A DNA stretch of 64,000 nt from Amycolatopsis acididurans (lineage in GTDB: Bacteria; Actinomycetota; Actinomycetes; Mycobacteriales; Pseudonocardiaceae). The stretch is taken from positions 34,095 to 98,094 of the forward strand of contig NZ_JAAXLS010000023.1 of NCBI RefSeq assembly GCF_012328925.1. Reading direction: 5' to 3'. The notes beneath the pieces are model-generated. The model worked only from the letters and a program-made list of their open reading frames with translations. It was not told where the DNA came from and did no database searches. The position numbers and the translations under genes were made by a program. Shown piece after piece: positions 10,251-18,258 of this stretch. The first letter of the stretch is position 1, and each line of letters starts with the position of its first letter.

Positions 10251-10967
10251 TCAAGCCCAGACGGTCCGGGGAATACGGTCGAGAATGTCGCAGCGCCGGT
10301 CCAGCGCCGGGATCAGCCTGGCGGGGTCGCGGTGATCGCCGACCCGGTCCAGCACCTCGAGGTGGTCGGCGAAGACCGTGATGTCCCGGAACGTCTCCGG
10401 ATCGTGAATCAGGAACTCGATCAGGGCCGGGCTCAGCATGGCGACGGCGAACCCCGGATCCTCCGACCAGACGTCGAACATCTCGTCGAACTGCGGATGC
10501 CCGGTGCGCACCTCGCCCCAGATCGCGTTGTTGATCTTGCTCGCGACGGGCACCGCCCGTTGCACGAGCGTCGTCGGCCGCACTGTCGGCGTGCGCACCC
10601 AGACGCAGCACACCTCGCTGAATTCGCCGTTGTAATACGTGTCGAGTGAGGCCGCGAGGAACGGCCGTCCACGGTGGACACCGGTAATGACGTTGGGCGC
10701 GGCTGTGGCCTTCGGCGGCCCGGCCAACGGCTTGCGTGGGTCCCGCCCGCCGAACTGGGCCATTTGCCGGGTGTACAGCTCGGCCACGGTGTCGTCCCGC
10801 TCCGCGAACGTCCACCCACGCCGCGGCATCTCCTCCCGCAACCGGCCGAGCGCGGCCTGCTCGTCTCGTTTGTAGGACTTGTTGAGCCAGACGCCCATCC
10901 AGGTCAGGCCCGCGGCGAGCAGCACGGTTCCACCGGCCGCCATCGCGATGATCACGCCGACACTCAC
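10251..10967 (-). CDS. Membrane-anchored protein of unknown function, cassette copy A
   Basis: A protein of 238 residues with one N-terminal membrane helix (about residues 4-28), a basic stop-transfer stretch (NKSYKRDEQ) and a roughly 200-residue soluble domain. Landmarks shared with its two paralogues (14311-15030 and 15047-15766) are RRGWTFAERDD, VITGVHRGRPF, and a C-terminus with FADHLEVLDRVGDHRDPARLIPALDRRCDILDRIP. I recognise no characterised family. It lies 12 bp upstream of the DUF4333 lipoprotein gene and appears always to travel with it. Confidence 0.75.
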   Translation of the reverse strand: MSVGVIIAMAAGGTVLLAAGLTWMGVWLNKSYKRDEQAALGRLREEMPRRGWTFAERDDTVAELYTRQMAQFGGRDPRKPLAGPPKATAAPNVITGVHRGRPFLAASLDTYYNGEFSEVCCVWVRTPTVRPTTLVQRAVPVASKINNAIWGEVRTGHPQFDEMFDVWSEDPGFAVAMLSPALIEFLIHDPETFRDITVFADHLEVLDRVGDHRDPARLIPALDRRCDILDRIPRTVWA

Positions 10968-11034
10968 CGGACCGAGCGTGCTCGAGATTCCCGTCCGCCG
11001 GGTGGGGTTTGCCCGCCATCACCCGAACGAGAGC

Positions 11035-11481
11035 TCAGCGCCTGCCGCGGCCGAACACGGTGAAGCCCTCGAAGAACCGGTCCTCCTGCGCGGGCTCCTG
11101 ACGGACCGGGACCGGCGGCGCCGCAGCCGGTTCCCGCGCCAGCACCCGGTCGAGCACATCGGACTCCCCGAGACCGCGGCGCACCACCTCGGCCTGCATC
11201 CGTGCCGCGGCCGCCGTCGCCGCCGCCACCGTCTGCGTCACGGTCTTCGCCAGCACGGCCGGGTCGGCCTGCCCGGCCCGGCCGCCGAACTTGATCTGCC
11301 GCACATCGCCGCCGGAATCGGACACCACCGTCACCATGCCGTCGGGCGAGGTGACCGTCGCGGTCACGGTCTTCATCTCCTCGACCGTCTGCTCGTAGGC
11401 CTCGGCGCGCCGCCGGTTGTCCGCCGCCGCGCTTTCGATCGCCTCGATGCGCCGCAGCAGGCGCTCGGCTTCGTCGCTCAT
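11035..11481 (-). CDS. YbaB/EbfC-like protein, cassette copy A
   Basis: A protein of 148 residues. Residues 1-105 are a YbaB/EbfC-type domain with an N-terminal coiled-coil helix (AERLLRRIEAIESAAADNRRR), a SPDGMVTVVSDSGGDVRQIKFG sheet and a C-terminal helix. A short Pro-rich linker leads to a terminal motif EDRFFEGFTVFG (133-144) that recurs in the copy-B paralogue. YbaB proteins bind DNA in other bacteria. Here the setting among secreted and membrane proteins suggests a different or added role. It overlaps the preceding broken gene by 4 bp. Confidence 0.82.
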   Translation of the reverse strand: MSDEAERLLRRIEAIESAAADNRRRAEAYEQTVEEMKTVTATVTSPDGMVTVVSDSGGDVRQIKFGGRAGQADPAVLAKTVTQTVAAATAAAARMQAEVVRRGLGESDVLDRVLAREPAAAPPVPVRQEPAQEDRFFEGFTVFGRGRR

Positions 11482-12085
11482 CGCGCCGCCTCGGGCCGGA
11501 TCGTCGACAGGAACCGCTGGAACTCGCCGAACACCTCGTCGAACTGGTCCGGCAACGCGGTCAGCACGACGTGCAGGACGGCACGCCGGTGCTCGTCATG
11601 GCTGTCGCGCATCGCGATGAACACCTGGAACTGCCCGATCTCCCGCGGCGCGCCGTGCACATCGACCGTCATCCGCACGGCCTGCGTCAGCCCGGGACTC
11701 GCCGCGGAACCAACCTCGTTGCGCCGTCCTAAGTGGACGTCGCGCCCGGAGGCCCGCAGCTTGTCGACGGCTTCGTCCGCGAGGCGTGTCAACGGCTCGT
11801 CGGCGCCGCGGACCTCGCCGCGGAACCAACCTCGTTGCGCCGTCCTAAGTGGACGTCGCGCCCGGAGGCCCGCAGCTTGTCGACGGCTTCGTCCGCGAGG
11901 CGTGTCAACGGCTCGTCGGCGCCGCGGACCTCGCCGCTGATCGTGATGTTGGCCGTGAAGCCCCGGCCGGCGGGCGGGCGCAGCGCCACGAACGCGGCCT
12001 GCTCCGCGCCCGCCTCGTCCGGGGACACCGACCGCCAGCCCTCGGGCAACGAGAACTCGATCGGCACGGGGAGGGTCGCTACCAC
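11478..12085 (-). pseudogene. PsbP/DUF1795-like protein gene of copy A, frameshifted by a tandem duplication
   Basis: The paralogue at 16341-16835 is an intact 164-residue protein. Here the matching frame starts at ATG 12085 (MVATLPVPIEFSLPEGWRS) and stays in frame to about residue 90. It then runs out of frame and stops at 11789, because a 116-bp segment is duplicated in tandem (11698-11937) and 116 is not a multiple of three. The rest of the protein (SPGLTQAVRM to the stop at 11478) is intact in another frame, and its stop still overlaps the YbaB-like gene by 4 bp. Removing one repeat copy would restore the full gene. So this is a recent pseudogene, a reversible switch, or an assembly error. 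Confidence 0.85.
11698..11937. repeat. 116-bp perfect tandem duplication
   Basis: Bases 11698-11821 match 11814-11937 exactly at an offset of 116 bp. The matched length of 124 is the 116-bp unit plus the 8-bp sequence CTCGCCGC, which flanks both ends of the duplicated part. That pattern is expected of slippage or recombination between short direct repeats. The lack of any mismatch between copies indicates recent origin. Confidence 0.95.
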
Positions 12086-12105
12086 TGCTTACTCCAAACC
12101 GGATG

Positions 12106-13482
12106 TCAGAAGACGGAATCCCAGACCTTCTTGGCGCCACCGGCGACGTCCGAGGCCACGTCGCCGACGTCCTTACCCACGTCGGTGACGGTGTCGACGA
12201 CCTCACCCGGATCGACACTGACGTCGAACCCGACCTTCCCGCCGACGCCCAGCGCCACGCCCACCGAGCCGCCGACGTGGAACTTGCCGTCGTCGCCCAT
12301 GCCGACCTGGCCACTGGCCTCGGCGCCCGCACCGGCCCACGCCTCGCCGTGCGCACCCGCACCGACACCGGCGACCTCGGCACCCACATCGCCCTCGGCC
12401 CTGGCCCCGGCGAACGCCTCGGCGCTGCCCTCCGCACCGGTCCAGCCGACGCTGCCCTGGGCCTCGGCCTTGGCACCGACCATGGCTTCGGCGCTGCCTT
12501 GCACGTTGGCGTGGTCGGTGAGGTTGAGCTGGCCCTCCGCGCTGCCTTTCGCCAGGTACGCCTCCGCGCCGGCCCCGGCGCTCACACCCAGCGCGCTCGC
12601 CGACGCGTGCGCCTCCGCGCCCGCGCCCAGCAGCGAGCCCTCGGCCTTGCCCTCGCCGGAGAACGGCCCGTTCTCGAACTTGCCTTCGGCCTTACCGCCG
12701 AGCACGTCCACATCGGCCGAGGCTTCCCAGGTCTTCTCCGGGACGTCGATGCCCAGCGCCTTGAGGTACCCGTCGATCTTGTCGCCCAGCAGGCCGTCGG
12801 CCGGGTTGCCGAACTCGCGGTTGTAGCTGCGGCCGCCCTTGTTGTTCTGCCAGCCGCCCGGGTCCTCGTCGACCAGTTCGCCGGTGACGGGGTCGCGCAC
12901 CTTGCGGGTCTGCCGGTTGTCGGCGCCGTACTCCTTCTCGCCCTCCTTGAGCGTGAAGCCACCCTCGCCATCCGGTTCGAGCGCGAGTGCGCCCGCGACC
13001 TTGGTGCCGGCCTGCTCCAGCTTGGCGCGCGCCTTGGCCAGCCGGGACTGCGCCGCCTGCGCGCCCTCCGAGCCCGGATCGTCCGCGGGAGCCGCGGCGT
13101 CGCCACCGGACCGGGCGGACTGCGCCTGCTGCTGTGCCTGCGCCGCCCGGCTCGCCGCCTGCGCCTGGGTGTACTCCTCGATGGCCGCCTGCGCCTCGCG
13201 CTGCGCCCAGGTGAGCGTGTCGCCGTAGTCGGCCAGCCGCTGCGCGCCCTGGCCGATCGTGCCGACCGTGGCCTGCCAGCGCGGCACGTGATCGCCGAAG
13301 GACTCGCGGAAGGCCGCGCTGCCCTGTCCCTCCCACTGGGCCGGGTCGACCCCGCCCAGCCCGCTGCCCACGTTGCCGACACCCCGGATCGTGCCGACGA
13401 GGGAGCGCAGATCGGCGGCGATGCGCTCCGGATCGCCGGGGATCAGGTCCCTCGGGTTGGTGGTCTGCCCCAGCTCCGCCAT
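12106..13482 (-). CDS. Large putative type VII-secreted protein, cassette copy A
   Basis: A protein of 458 residues. The N-terminal helical part resembles WXG100-type substrates, with W50-E-G in DPAQWEGQGSAAFRESF and a second helix LADYGDTLTWAQREAQAAIEEY. A Gln/Ala-rich coiled linker covers about 105-160. The C-terminal half (about 265-458) is a long Gly/Ala/Glu-rich repeat region (AYLAKGSAEG, GSAEAFAGARAEG, GMGDDGKFHVGGSVGVALGVGGK). There is no classical signal peptide. ATG at 13482 shares its A with the TGA of the upstream EspC-like gene. The paralogue is at 16858-18258. Secretion through an ESX system is inferred; no ESX machinery is in the window. Confidence 0.78.
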   Translation of the reverse strand: MAELGQTTNPRDLIPGDPERIAADLRSLVGTIRGVGNVGSGLGGVDPAQWEGQGSAAFRESFGDHVPRWQATVGTIGQGAQRLADYGDTLTWAQREAQAAIEEYTQAQAASRAAQAQQQAQSARSGGDAAAPADDPGSEGAQAAQSRLAKARAKLEQAGTKVAGALALEPDGEGGFTLKEGEKEYGADNRQTRKVRDPVTGELVDEDPGGWQNNKGGRSYNREFGNPADGLLGDKIDGYLKALGIDVPEKTWEASADVDVLGGKAEGKFENGPFSGEGKAEGSLLGAGAEAHASASALGVSAGAGAEAYLAKGSAEGQLNLTDHANVQGSAEAMVGAKAEAQGSVGWTGAEGSAEAFAGARAEGDVGAEVAGVGAGAHGEAWAGAGAEASGQVGMGDDGKFHVGGSVGVALGVGGKVGFDVSVDPGEVVDTVTDVGKDVGDVASDVAGGAKKVWDSVF

Positions 13483-13889
13483 CAGTACAGCGCCCCTTCC
13501 GGCCCGTCGCCGTCCAGCCGGCTCGCGATGGAGCCGACCGCGCCGCCGAGGCCCTTGGTGACAGCGGGATTGACGAAACCGGACGAGCCCGCGGAATCGA
13601 CCAGCTCGCCGATACCGCCGACGAGCCGGCCGACGCCCGAATCCTGCTCTTCGTAGGCGGACGCGGCGCCCTTGAGGTCGATGCCGTGGTCGTCGGCCTT
13701 GTCGTGCAGGTTCTGGACGGACTTCTTCATGTCGTCGATGAACTGGCCCCAGCCCTGCTGCACGCCGGCGTGGCCGTAATCGCCGCTCGGTCCTTGCCAC
13801 ACGAGGTCGGCGGCCTCTCGGATCACTCCGCCGATCTGGCCCGCTGCCTGCCGCAGCTCATCAGGGACTGTTCCGAACCCGCTCGTCAT
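13482..13889 (-). CDS. EspC-like small type VII secretion substrate, cassette copy A
   Basis: A protein of 135 residues similar to the ESX EspC group. It has two predicted helices around W31-Q-G and GHAGVQQGWGQFIDDM, then the ESX export motif YxxxD as YEEQD at residues 79-83. The motif sits at the same position (79-83) in the copy-B paralogue. It is first in the left cassette and translationally coupled (TGATG) to the large WxG protein gene, as expected for partner substrates that are co-secreted. Confidence 0.82.
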   Translation of the reverse strand: MTSGFGTVPDELRQAAGQIGGVIREAADLVWQGPSGDYGHAGVQQGWGQFIDDMKKSVQNLHDKADDHGIDLKGAASAYEEQDSGVGRLVGGIGELVDSAGSSGFVNPAVTKGLGGAVGSIASRLDGDGPEGALY

Positions 13890-13996
13890 GTCTGGAATCC
13901 CACCTGCCGGTTTCGCTTCTCCGAACCTGCGACTACGACGGCGTGCCGGGCGAGCGGGTTCCCGCGTTTTGGGTCGTTTCGCGAGTTTTCTTCCGA

Positions 13997-14302
13997 TCAG
14001 CGCATGGGCTGCTGATCGACCTGGGCCCGGTAGTGCGCGGTGCCGTTCTCGTAGGAGGTGATGGTCGCGCTCAGGCCGTAACGGGTGCTGCCCGCCGTCA
14101 GCACGCAGCGCATGGTCTGCCCGGCCTCGGCCTTGATCGGGCCGGGACATTCGACCTTGTCGGGTCGCTGGCCGACGGCCTTCGTGAGCGTGTCGGTGAT
14201 GCCCTGCTCGAGGGTGTCCTTCGCGACGGTGTCCCCTTTGGACGAACACCCGAACAAGGTGAGGCCGGCGGCGACGACGAGCGGGAAAGCACGCAGCTTC
14301 AA
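13997..14302 (-). CDS. DUF4333 lipoprotein, cassette copy B
   Basis: A protein of 101 residues starting at TTG 14302, 5 nt after GGAG; no better start fits. The lipoprotein signal peptide ends at LFGC, and a DUF4333 domain follows with the cysteine pair in VECPGPIKAEAGQTMRC. It is the last gene of cassette B, 8 bp after a membrane protein gene, and paralogous to 9921-10238. Confidence 0.78.
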   Translation of the reverse strand: MKLRAFPLVVAAGLTLFGCSSKGDTVAKDTLEQGITDTLTKAVGQRPDKVECPGPIKAEAGQTMRCVLTAGSTRYGLSATITSYENGTAHYRAQVDQQPMR

Positions 14303-14310
14303 GGAAACTC

Positions 14311-15030
14311 CTAAGCCCAGACAGTGGTCGGAATACGGTCGAGAAGATCGCAACGCAGGTCCAGCGCGGGAATGAGCTGGGCCGGGTCCCGATGGTCGGT
14401 GATCTGGTCGAGAGCGTCGAGGTGGTCGGCGAAGAACATGAAACCGCGCAGCCGCCGCTGCTCGGCGACGAGGAATCCGGCCAGTTCCGAGCTCACCACC
14501 GCCGCCGCGAACCGCGGATCTTCGGACAGGACCTCGAAACGGTCGTCGAACTCCGGATTGCCGGAGGCGATGTCGCCGCGGCCGATCGCGTTGTTCACCC
14601 GGCTCTCCGCCTTGGCGACCTTGCGCACGGTCAGCGAAGGCCGCGCGGCCGGAGCCCGCACCCGGACGCACAGCTCCGGGCCCGCGCTGCCGCGGTGAAC
14701 GGTGTCGAGCACGGCCGCGACGAAGGGCCTGCCGCGATGGGTGCCGGTGATGACATCACGCGCACCCGAGGCCCTCGGCGGGTCCGCGAAGGGATGCAGC
14801 GCATTCGGCAATGCGAACTCGCGGTGCTGGCGGGTGTAGAGATCCGCCACCGAATCGTCGCGTTCGGCGTAGCTCCAGCCGCGCCGCGCGAGCTCGTCCC
14901 GGAGCCCGCCGAGTGCGGCCTGCTCGCGCTCCCGGTTCGACCGGTTGAGCCAGACCACGAGCCAGACGATCGCGGCGGCCACGAGCACCGTCCCGCCGAC
15001 CGCGATCGCGATGACCGCCCCGACACTCAT
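14311..15030 (-). CDS. Membrane-anchored protein of unknown function, cassette copy B (second paralogue)
   Basis: A protein of 239 residues with an N-terminal membrane helix (VIAIAVGGTVLVAAAIVWLVVW) followed by the same soluble domain as 10251-10967: RRGWSYAERDD, VITGTHRGRPF and RDPAQLIPALDLRCDLLDRIPTTVWA. It lies directly before the DUF4333 lipoprotein gene, as copy A does, so it is the positional counterpart of the copy-A gene. Function is unknown. Confidence 0.75.
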   Translation of the reverse strand: MSVGAVIAIAVGGTVLVAAAIVWLVVWLNRSNREREQAALGGLRDELARRGWSYAERDDSVADLYTRQHREFALPNALHPFADPPRASGARDVITGTHRGRPFVAAVLDTVHRGSAGPELCVRVRAPAARPSLTVRKVAKAESRVNNAIGRGDIASGNPEFDDRFEVLSEDPRFAAAVVSSELAGFLVAEQRRLRGFMFFADHLDALDQITDHRDPAQLIPALDLRCDLLDRIPTTVWA

Positions 15031-15046
15031 CGACTCGATCCGCTCC

Positions 15047-15766
15047 CTACGTCCACACCATCGCCGGAATGAGGTCGAGCAGATCGCACCGCAGATCGAG
15101 CGCCGGGATCAGCCGGTCCGGATCGCGGTGGTCGCCGACGCGATCGTCCACAGTGAACTGATCGCCGTAGACGGCGAACCCGGTCACCTCGCGGGGAGCG
15201 TTCATCACGAAGCTCGCGACCTGCGGGGTGATGACGGCGCGGGCGAACTGCTCGTTCTCGCAGTCGACCTGGAACCGCTCGTCGAAGCCGGGATAGCCGA
15301 ACACGATGTCGCCGTGCCCGATCGCTGCCCGGACGCGGCTCTGCGTCCCGGCCACGCGTTTGACGGCGAGCCAGGGACGCATCGCGGGAAGCCGGATCCA
15401 GACCGCGCCCACCGGGAACACCTGGCCCTTGTGCTGCACGTCGAACACCGCGGCGACGAACGAACGGCCGCGATGCACGCCGGTGATCACCTGGTTCGCG
15501 TGCAGTGCCTCGGGCGTGCCGACGAAGGGCTCCAGCGGATTGCCGATCACCGAGAACTGGGGCTGCGCGTTGAACACCTCGACGAGGGAATCGTCGCGTT
15601 CGGCGTAGCTCCAGCCGCGTTTCGGCGCCTCCTCCCGCAATCGCGCGAGCGCCTTGCCCTCGGCGGCCTTGTTGGACCGGCCGAGCGCGATCACCAGCCA
15701 CGTGATCGCGGCGGCCACCAGCAACGTCCCGCCGATGGCGATCGTGAGACCTACCCCGAGGCTCAT
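15047..15766 (-). CDS. Membrane-anchored protein of unknown function, extra paralogue in cassette B
   Basis: A protein of 239 residues, third member of the local family: membrane helix at about 5-27, then KRGWSYAERDD, VITGVHRGRSF and RDPDRLIPALDLRCDLLDLIP. It starts 4 bp inside the YbaB-like gene. Cassette A has only one such gene, so cassette B either gained a copy or A lost one. No function is recognised. Confidence 0.74.
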   Translation of the reverse strand: MSLGVGLTIAIGGTLLVAAAITWLVIALGRSNKAAEGKALARLREEAPKRGWSYAERDDSLVEVFNAQPQFSVIGNPLEPFVGTPEALHANQVITGVHRGRSFVAAVFDVQHKGQVFPVGAVWIRLPAMRPWLAVKRVAGTQSRVRAAIGHGDIVFGYPGFDERFQVDCENEQFARAVITPQVASFVMNAPREVTGFAVYGDQFTVDDRVGDHRDPDRLIPALDLRCDLLDLIPAMVWT

Positions 15767-16344
15767 CGGCCGGGTCCACCTCCGAGCACGTTGAAGCCCT
15801 CGAAGTAGTCGTCCTCGTGGGCGGCAGCGCCGCGGGACGCCCCACCAGGCCTCGGCGCCGCGGGCCGTGGCGTGGCCTGCGGCTGCGGCGCGCTCTGCGG
15901 CTGGTACTGGTACGGGGCCTGCTCGGGCTCGGGCGGCAGTCCCGGCGGAGGCGGCCCCGGGTCGCCGGGGCGCTGAGCGCCGAAGATCTGCTCGTCGGAG
16001 TCGAGCACCTTGTCGAGCAGGTCGCTGTCCCCGAGGCCGTGCCGCACCACTTCCGCCTGCTGCTTCGCCGCCTCGGCGCGGGCCGCGGCGATCGTGTGGG
16101 TCACCGACGCCGCCAGCGCGGCGGGCGCCAGATCGCGAACGCGCTCGCCGAAGCTGACCGACTTGACCTCACCGCCGGGCCCGGCGACCACGGTGACCAC
16201 GCCGTCCGGCGAACTGGCCGTCCCGGTGACCTCCTTGAGCTCGTCCGACATCTGCTGATAGGCCTCGGTGCGTCTGCGGTTGTCGGCGGCCGCCGTGTCG
16301 ATCGCCTCGATACGGCGGAGCAACTGGTCCGCGTAATGGCTCAT
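15763..16344 (-). CDS. YbaB/EbfC-like protein with Pro/Gln-rich tail, cassette copy B
   Basis: A protein of 193 residues. The YbaB-like domain (about 1-110) closely matches the copy-A protein (LLRRIEAIDTAAADNRRRTEAYQQM, SSPDGVVTVVAGPGGEVKSVSFG). A longer Pro/Gln-rich linker (about 120-175) ends in EDDYFEGFNVLG (177-188), the same terminal motif as copy A. It overlaps both neighbours by 4 bp, a coupled layout typical of one operon. Confidence 0.82.
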   Translation of the reverse strand: MSHYADQLLRRIEAIDTAAADNRRRTEAYQQMSDELKEVTGTASSPDGVVTVVAGPGGEVKSVSFGERVRDLAPAALAASVTHTIAAARAEAAKQQAEVVRHGLGDSDLLDKVLDSDEQIFGAQRPGDPGPPPPGLPPEPEQAPYQYQPQSAPQPQATPRPAAPRPGGASRGAAAHEDDYFEGFNVLGGGPGR

Positions 16345-16835
16345 GACGTTGCCTCTTCCGGCTTGATGGACGACACGAACTGCTGAAAGTCCCCGACGAC
16401 GTCCTGGAACTGCTCGGCCAGAGCGCTGAGCACGATCTCCAGCACCGCGTTACGGCTCGGGTCGCGGGTGTCGCGCATGCCGAGGAACACCTGCAGCTGC
16501 ACCAGATGCTCGGGCTGGTTGTTCAGCAGCAGCGTCATCCGCACCGTCTGGGTGAGCCCGGGATTGGCCTCGGACCCGGACTCCTTGCGCTTGCCGATCT
16601 CGGCGTCCGGCGCGCCCCGGCGCAGGCGTTCGACCGCCTCGTCCGCCAGCTTGGCCAGCGGTTCGGCGGCGTCGTGCAGCTTGCCCGCGATCGTGATGTT
16701 GGGGGTGAAGCCCTTCACGCCCGGGGGCCGCAGCGCTACGAACGCGGCCTCGCCCGCGTCGACCCGGTCCGGTGGCACCGATCGCCAGCCCTCGGGCAGC
16801 GAGAACTGGATCGGCACCGGAATCGTGGCAACCAC
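16341..16835 (-). CDS. PsbP/DUF1795-like protein, cassette copy B (intact)
   Basis: A protein of 164 residues beginning VATIPVPIQFSLPEGWRS, with FVALRPP, NITIAGKL and a C-terminal LEIVLSALAEQFQDVVGDFQQFVSSIKP. The layout resembles the PsbP-like DUF1795 and LpqN/T fold used by small mycobacterial helper or lipid-binding proteins, but there is no signal peptide; the assignment is tentative. It is the intact paralogue of the gene disrupted at 11478-12085 and shows how that gene should read. Confidence 0.65.
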   Translation of the reverse strand: MVATIPVPIQFSLPEGWRSVPPDRVDAGEAAFVALRPPGVKGFTPNITIAGKLHDAAEPLAKLADEAVERLRRGAPDAEIGKRKESGSEANPGLTQTVRMTLLLNNQPEHLVQLQVFLGMRDTRDPSRNAVLEIVLSALAEQFQDVVGDFQQFVSSIKPEEATS

Positions 16836-16857
16836 TTTGTCTCCGTATCCGTTGTCG

Positions 16858-18258
16858 CTAGAACATGCCGCCGACGAAATCGCCGACCGCGTCGGCGGCG
16901 TTCGCTATCCCGTGGCCGACGTCGGAGGCCACATCCGCCACATCGCCGGCGACGTCCTTCACCGTATCCACGACCTCGCCGGGGTCGACGGCGAAGTCGA
17001 AGCCGACCTTGCCACCGACGCCGAGCGCCACGCCGACCGAGGCGCCGACGTGGAACTTGCCGTCGTCGCCCATCCCGAACTGACCACTGGCCTCGGCGCC
17101 GACACCGGCCCACGCCTCACCGTGCACACCGGCGCTGACACCGGCGACCTCGGCGCTGGCCTGGCCTTCCACCTTCGCACCGGCGAAGGCCTCGGCGCTG
17201 CCCTGCACGCCCGTCCAGCCCGCGCTGCCCTCGGCGCTGGCCTGCGCGCCGATCATGCCTTCGGCCGAGCCCGAGACCCCGGCGTGGTCGCCGAGTTTGA
17301 CCTCGCCCTCGGCGCTGCCCTTGGCCAGATAGGCCTCGGCGTTGGCGGAACCGCTCACGCCCAGCGCGCTGACCGTCGCCTCGGCACTCGCGCCGGCCCC
17401 CAGCACCGAACCTTCGAGCTTGCCCTGACCGGAGAAAGGACCGGAGGAGAAGTCGCCCTCGACCTTGCCGTCGAGCCAGGACGTCTCCGCCGACGCCTTG
17501 TAGGTCTTCTCGTCGATGTCGAAGCCGAGCGACTTGAGGGTGTCGGCGATCTTGTCGTGCATCATGCCGTCGGACTGGGAACCCCACTCGCCCGAGTAGC
17601 TCTTGTTACGCCCGTTGCGCTGCCAGCCGCCCGGGTCGACCCACTCGCCCTTTTCCTTGTCCCACTTGGTCTTCTTGCGGGCGTCGGCGCCGAACTCGTA
17701 GCCCTCGCCGATGTCCTTCTTGTAGCCGCCCTCGCCGTCGGACTTCATGCCGAACGCCTCGGCGACCGCACCGCCGGCGGCGGCGAGCTTGTCGCGTGCG
17801 TTGGCCAGGACGGTCTGCGCGTCCTGCGCGGCCGCCGCGAAGGGGTCCTGGAACGGCGCGACCGTCTGCCCGGCGGCCGAGGCCTGCGTGGCCTGCGCGT
17901 TGTACTGCTCGGCCGCGGCTTGGGAGGCCGCCTGCGCCTGGGTGTAGATCTCGATCGCGCGCTGGGCCTCCGACTGGGCCCAGGTCAGCGCGTCGCCGTA
18001 GTCGGCGAGCGACTGGCCGCCCTGGCCGATCAGCTCGACCGTGTTGAGCCATTTCGGCGGCTCCGGGTTGAACGCGTCCCAGAACGCGTTCGCGCCCTGG
18101 CCCGTCCAGTCGCCGATGTTGACGCCCTTGAGCCCGTCGCCCGTGGTGCCGATCTTGTCGATGTTGCCGATCAGCTCACGGAGATCGCTGCTGATCTGTT
18201 CCGGCTCGCCGGGGATCAGGTCCTTGGGATCGGTCGTCTGCCCGAGTTCCGCGGCCAT
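16858..18258 (-). CDS. Large putative type VII-secreted protein, cassette copy B
   Basis: A protein of 466 residues with the same plan as 12106-13482. The N-terminal WxG domain has W51-T-G in IGDWTGQGANAFWDAF. A helical segment LADYGDALTWAQSEAQRAIEIY and an Ala/Gln-rich linker follow. A Lys-rich middle part covers about 180-225, and the C-terminal Gly/Ala/Glu region about 280-466. That region is much more similar to the paralogue than the middle is (YLAKGSAEG, GMGDDGKFHVGASVGVALGVGGKVGFD). The start ATG shares its A with the upstream TGA. Confidence 0.78.
   Translation of the reverse strand: MAAELGQTTDPKDLIPGEPEQISSDLRELIGNIDKIGTTGDGLKGVNIGDWTGQGANAFWDAFNPEPPKWLNTVELIGQGGQSLADYGDALTWAQSEAQRAIEIYTQAQAASQAAAEQYNAQATQASAAGQTVAPFQDPFAAAAQDAQTVLANARDKLAAAGGAVAEAFGMKSDGEGGYKKDIGEGYEFGADARKKTKWDKEKGEWVDPGGWQRNGRNKSYSGEWGSQSDGMMHDKIADTLKSLGFDIDEKTYKASAETSWLDGKVEGDFSSGPFSGQGKLEGSVLGAGASAEATVSALGVSGSANAEAYLAKGSAEGEVKLGDHAGVSGSAEGMIGAQASAEGSAGWTGVQGSAEAFAGAKVEGQASAEVAGVSAGVHGEAWAGVGAEASGQFGMGDDGKFHVGASVGVALGVGGKVGFDFAVDPGEVVDTVKDVAGDVADVASDVGHGIANAADAVGDFVGGMF

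Noticed and set aside
10228..11022. An alternative frame over the copy-A membrane protein
   Set aside because: The paralogues at 14311-15030 and 15047-15766 confirm the frame 10251-10967.
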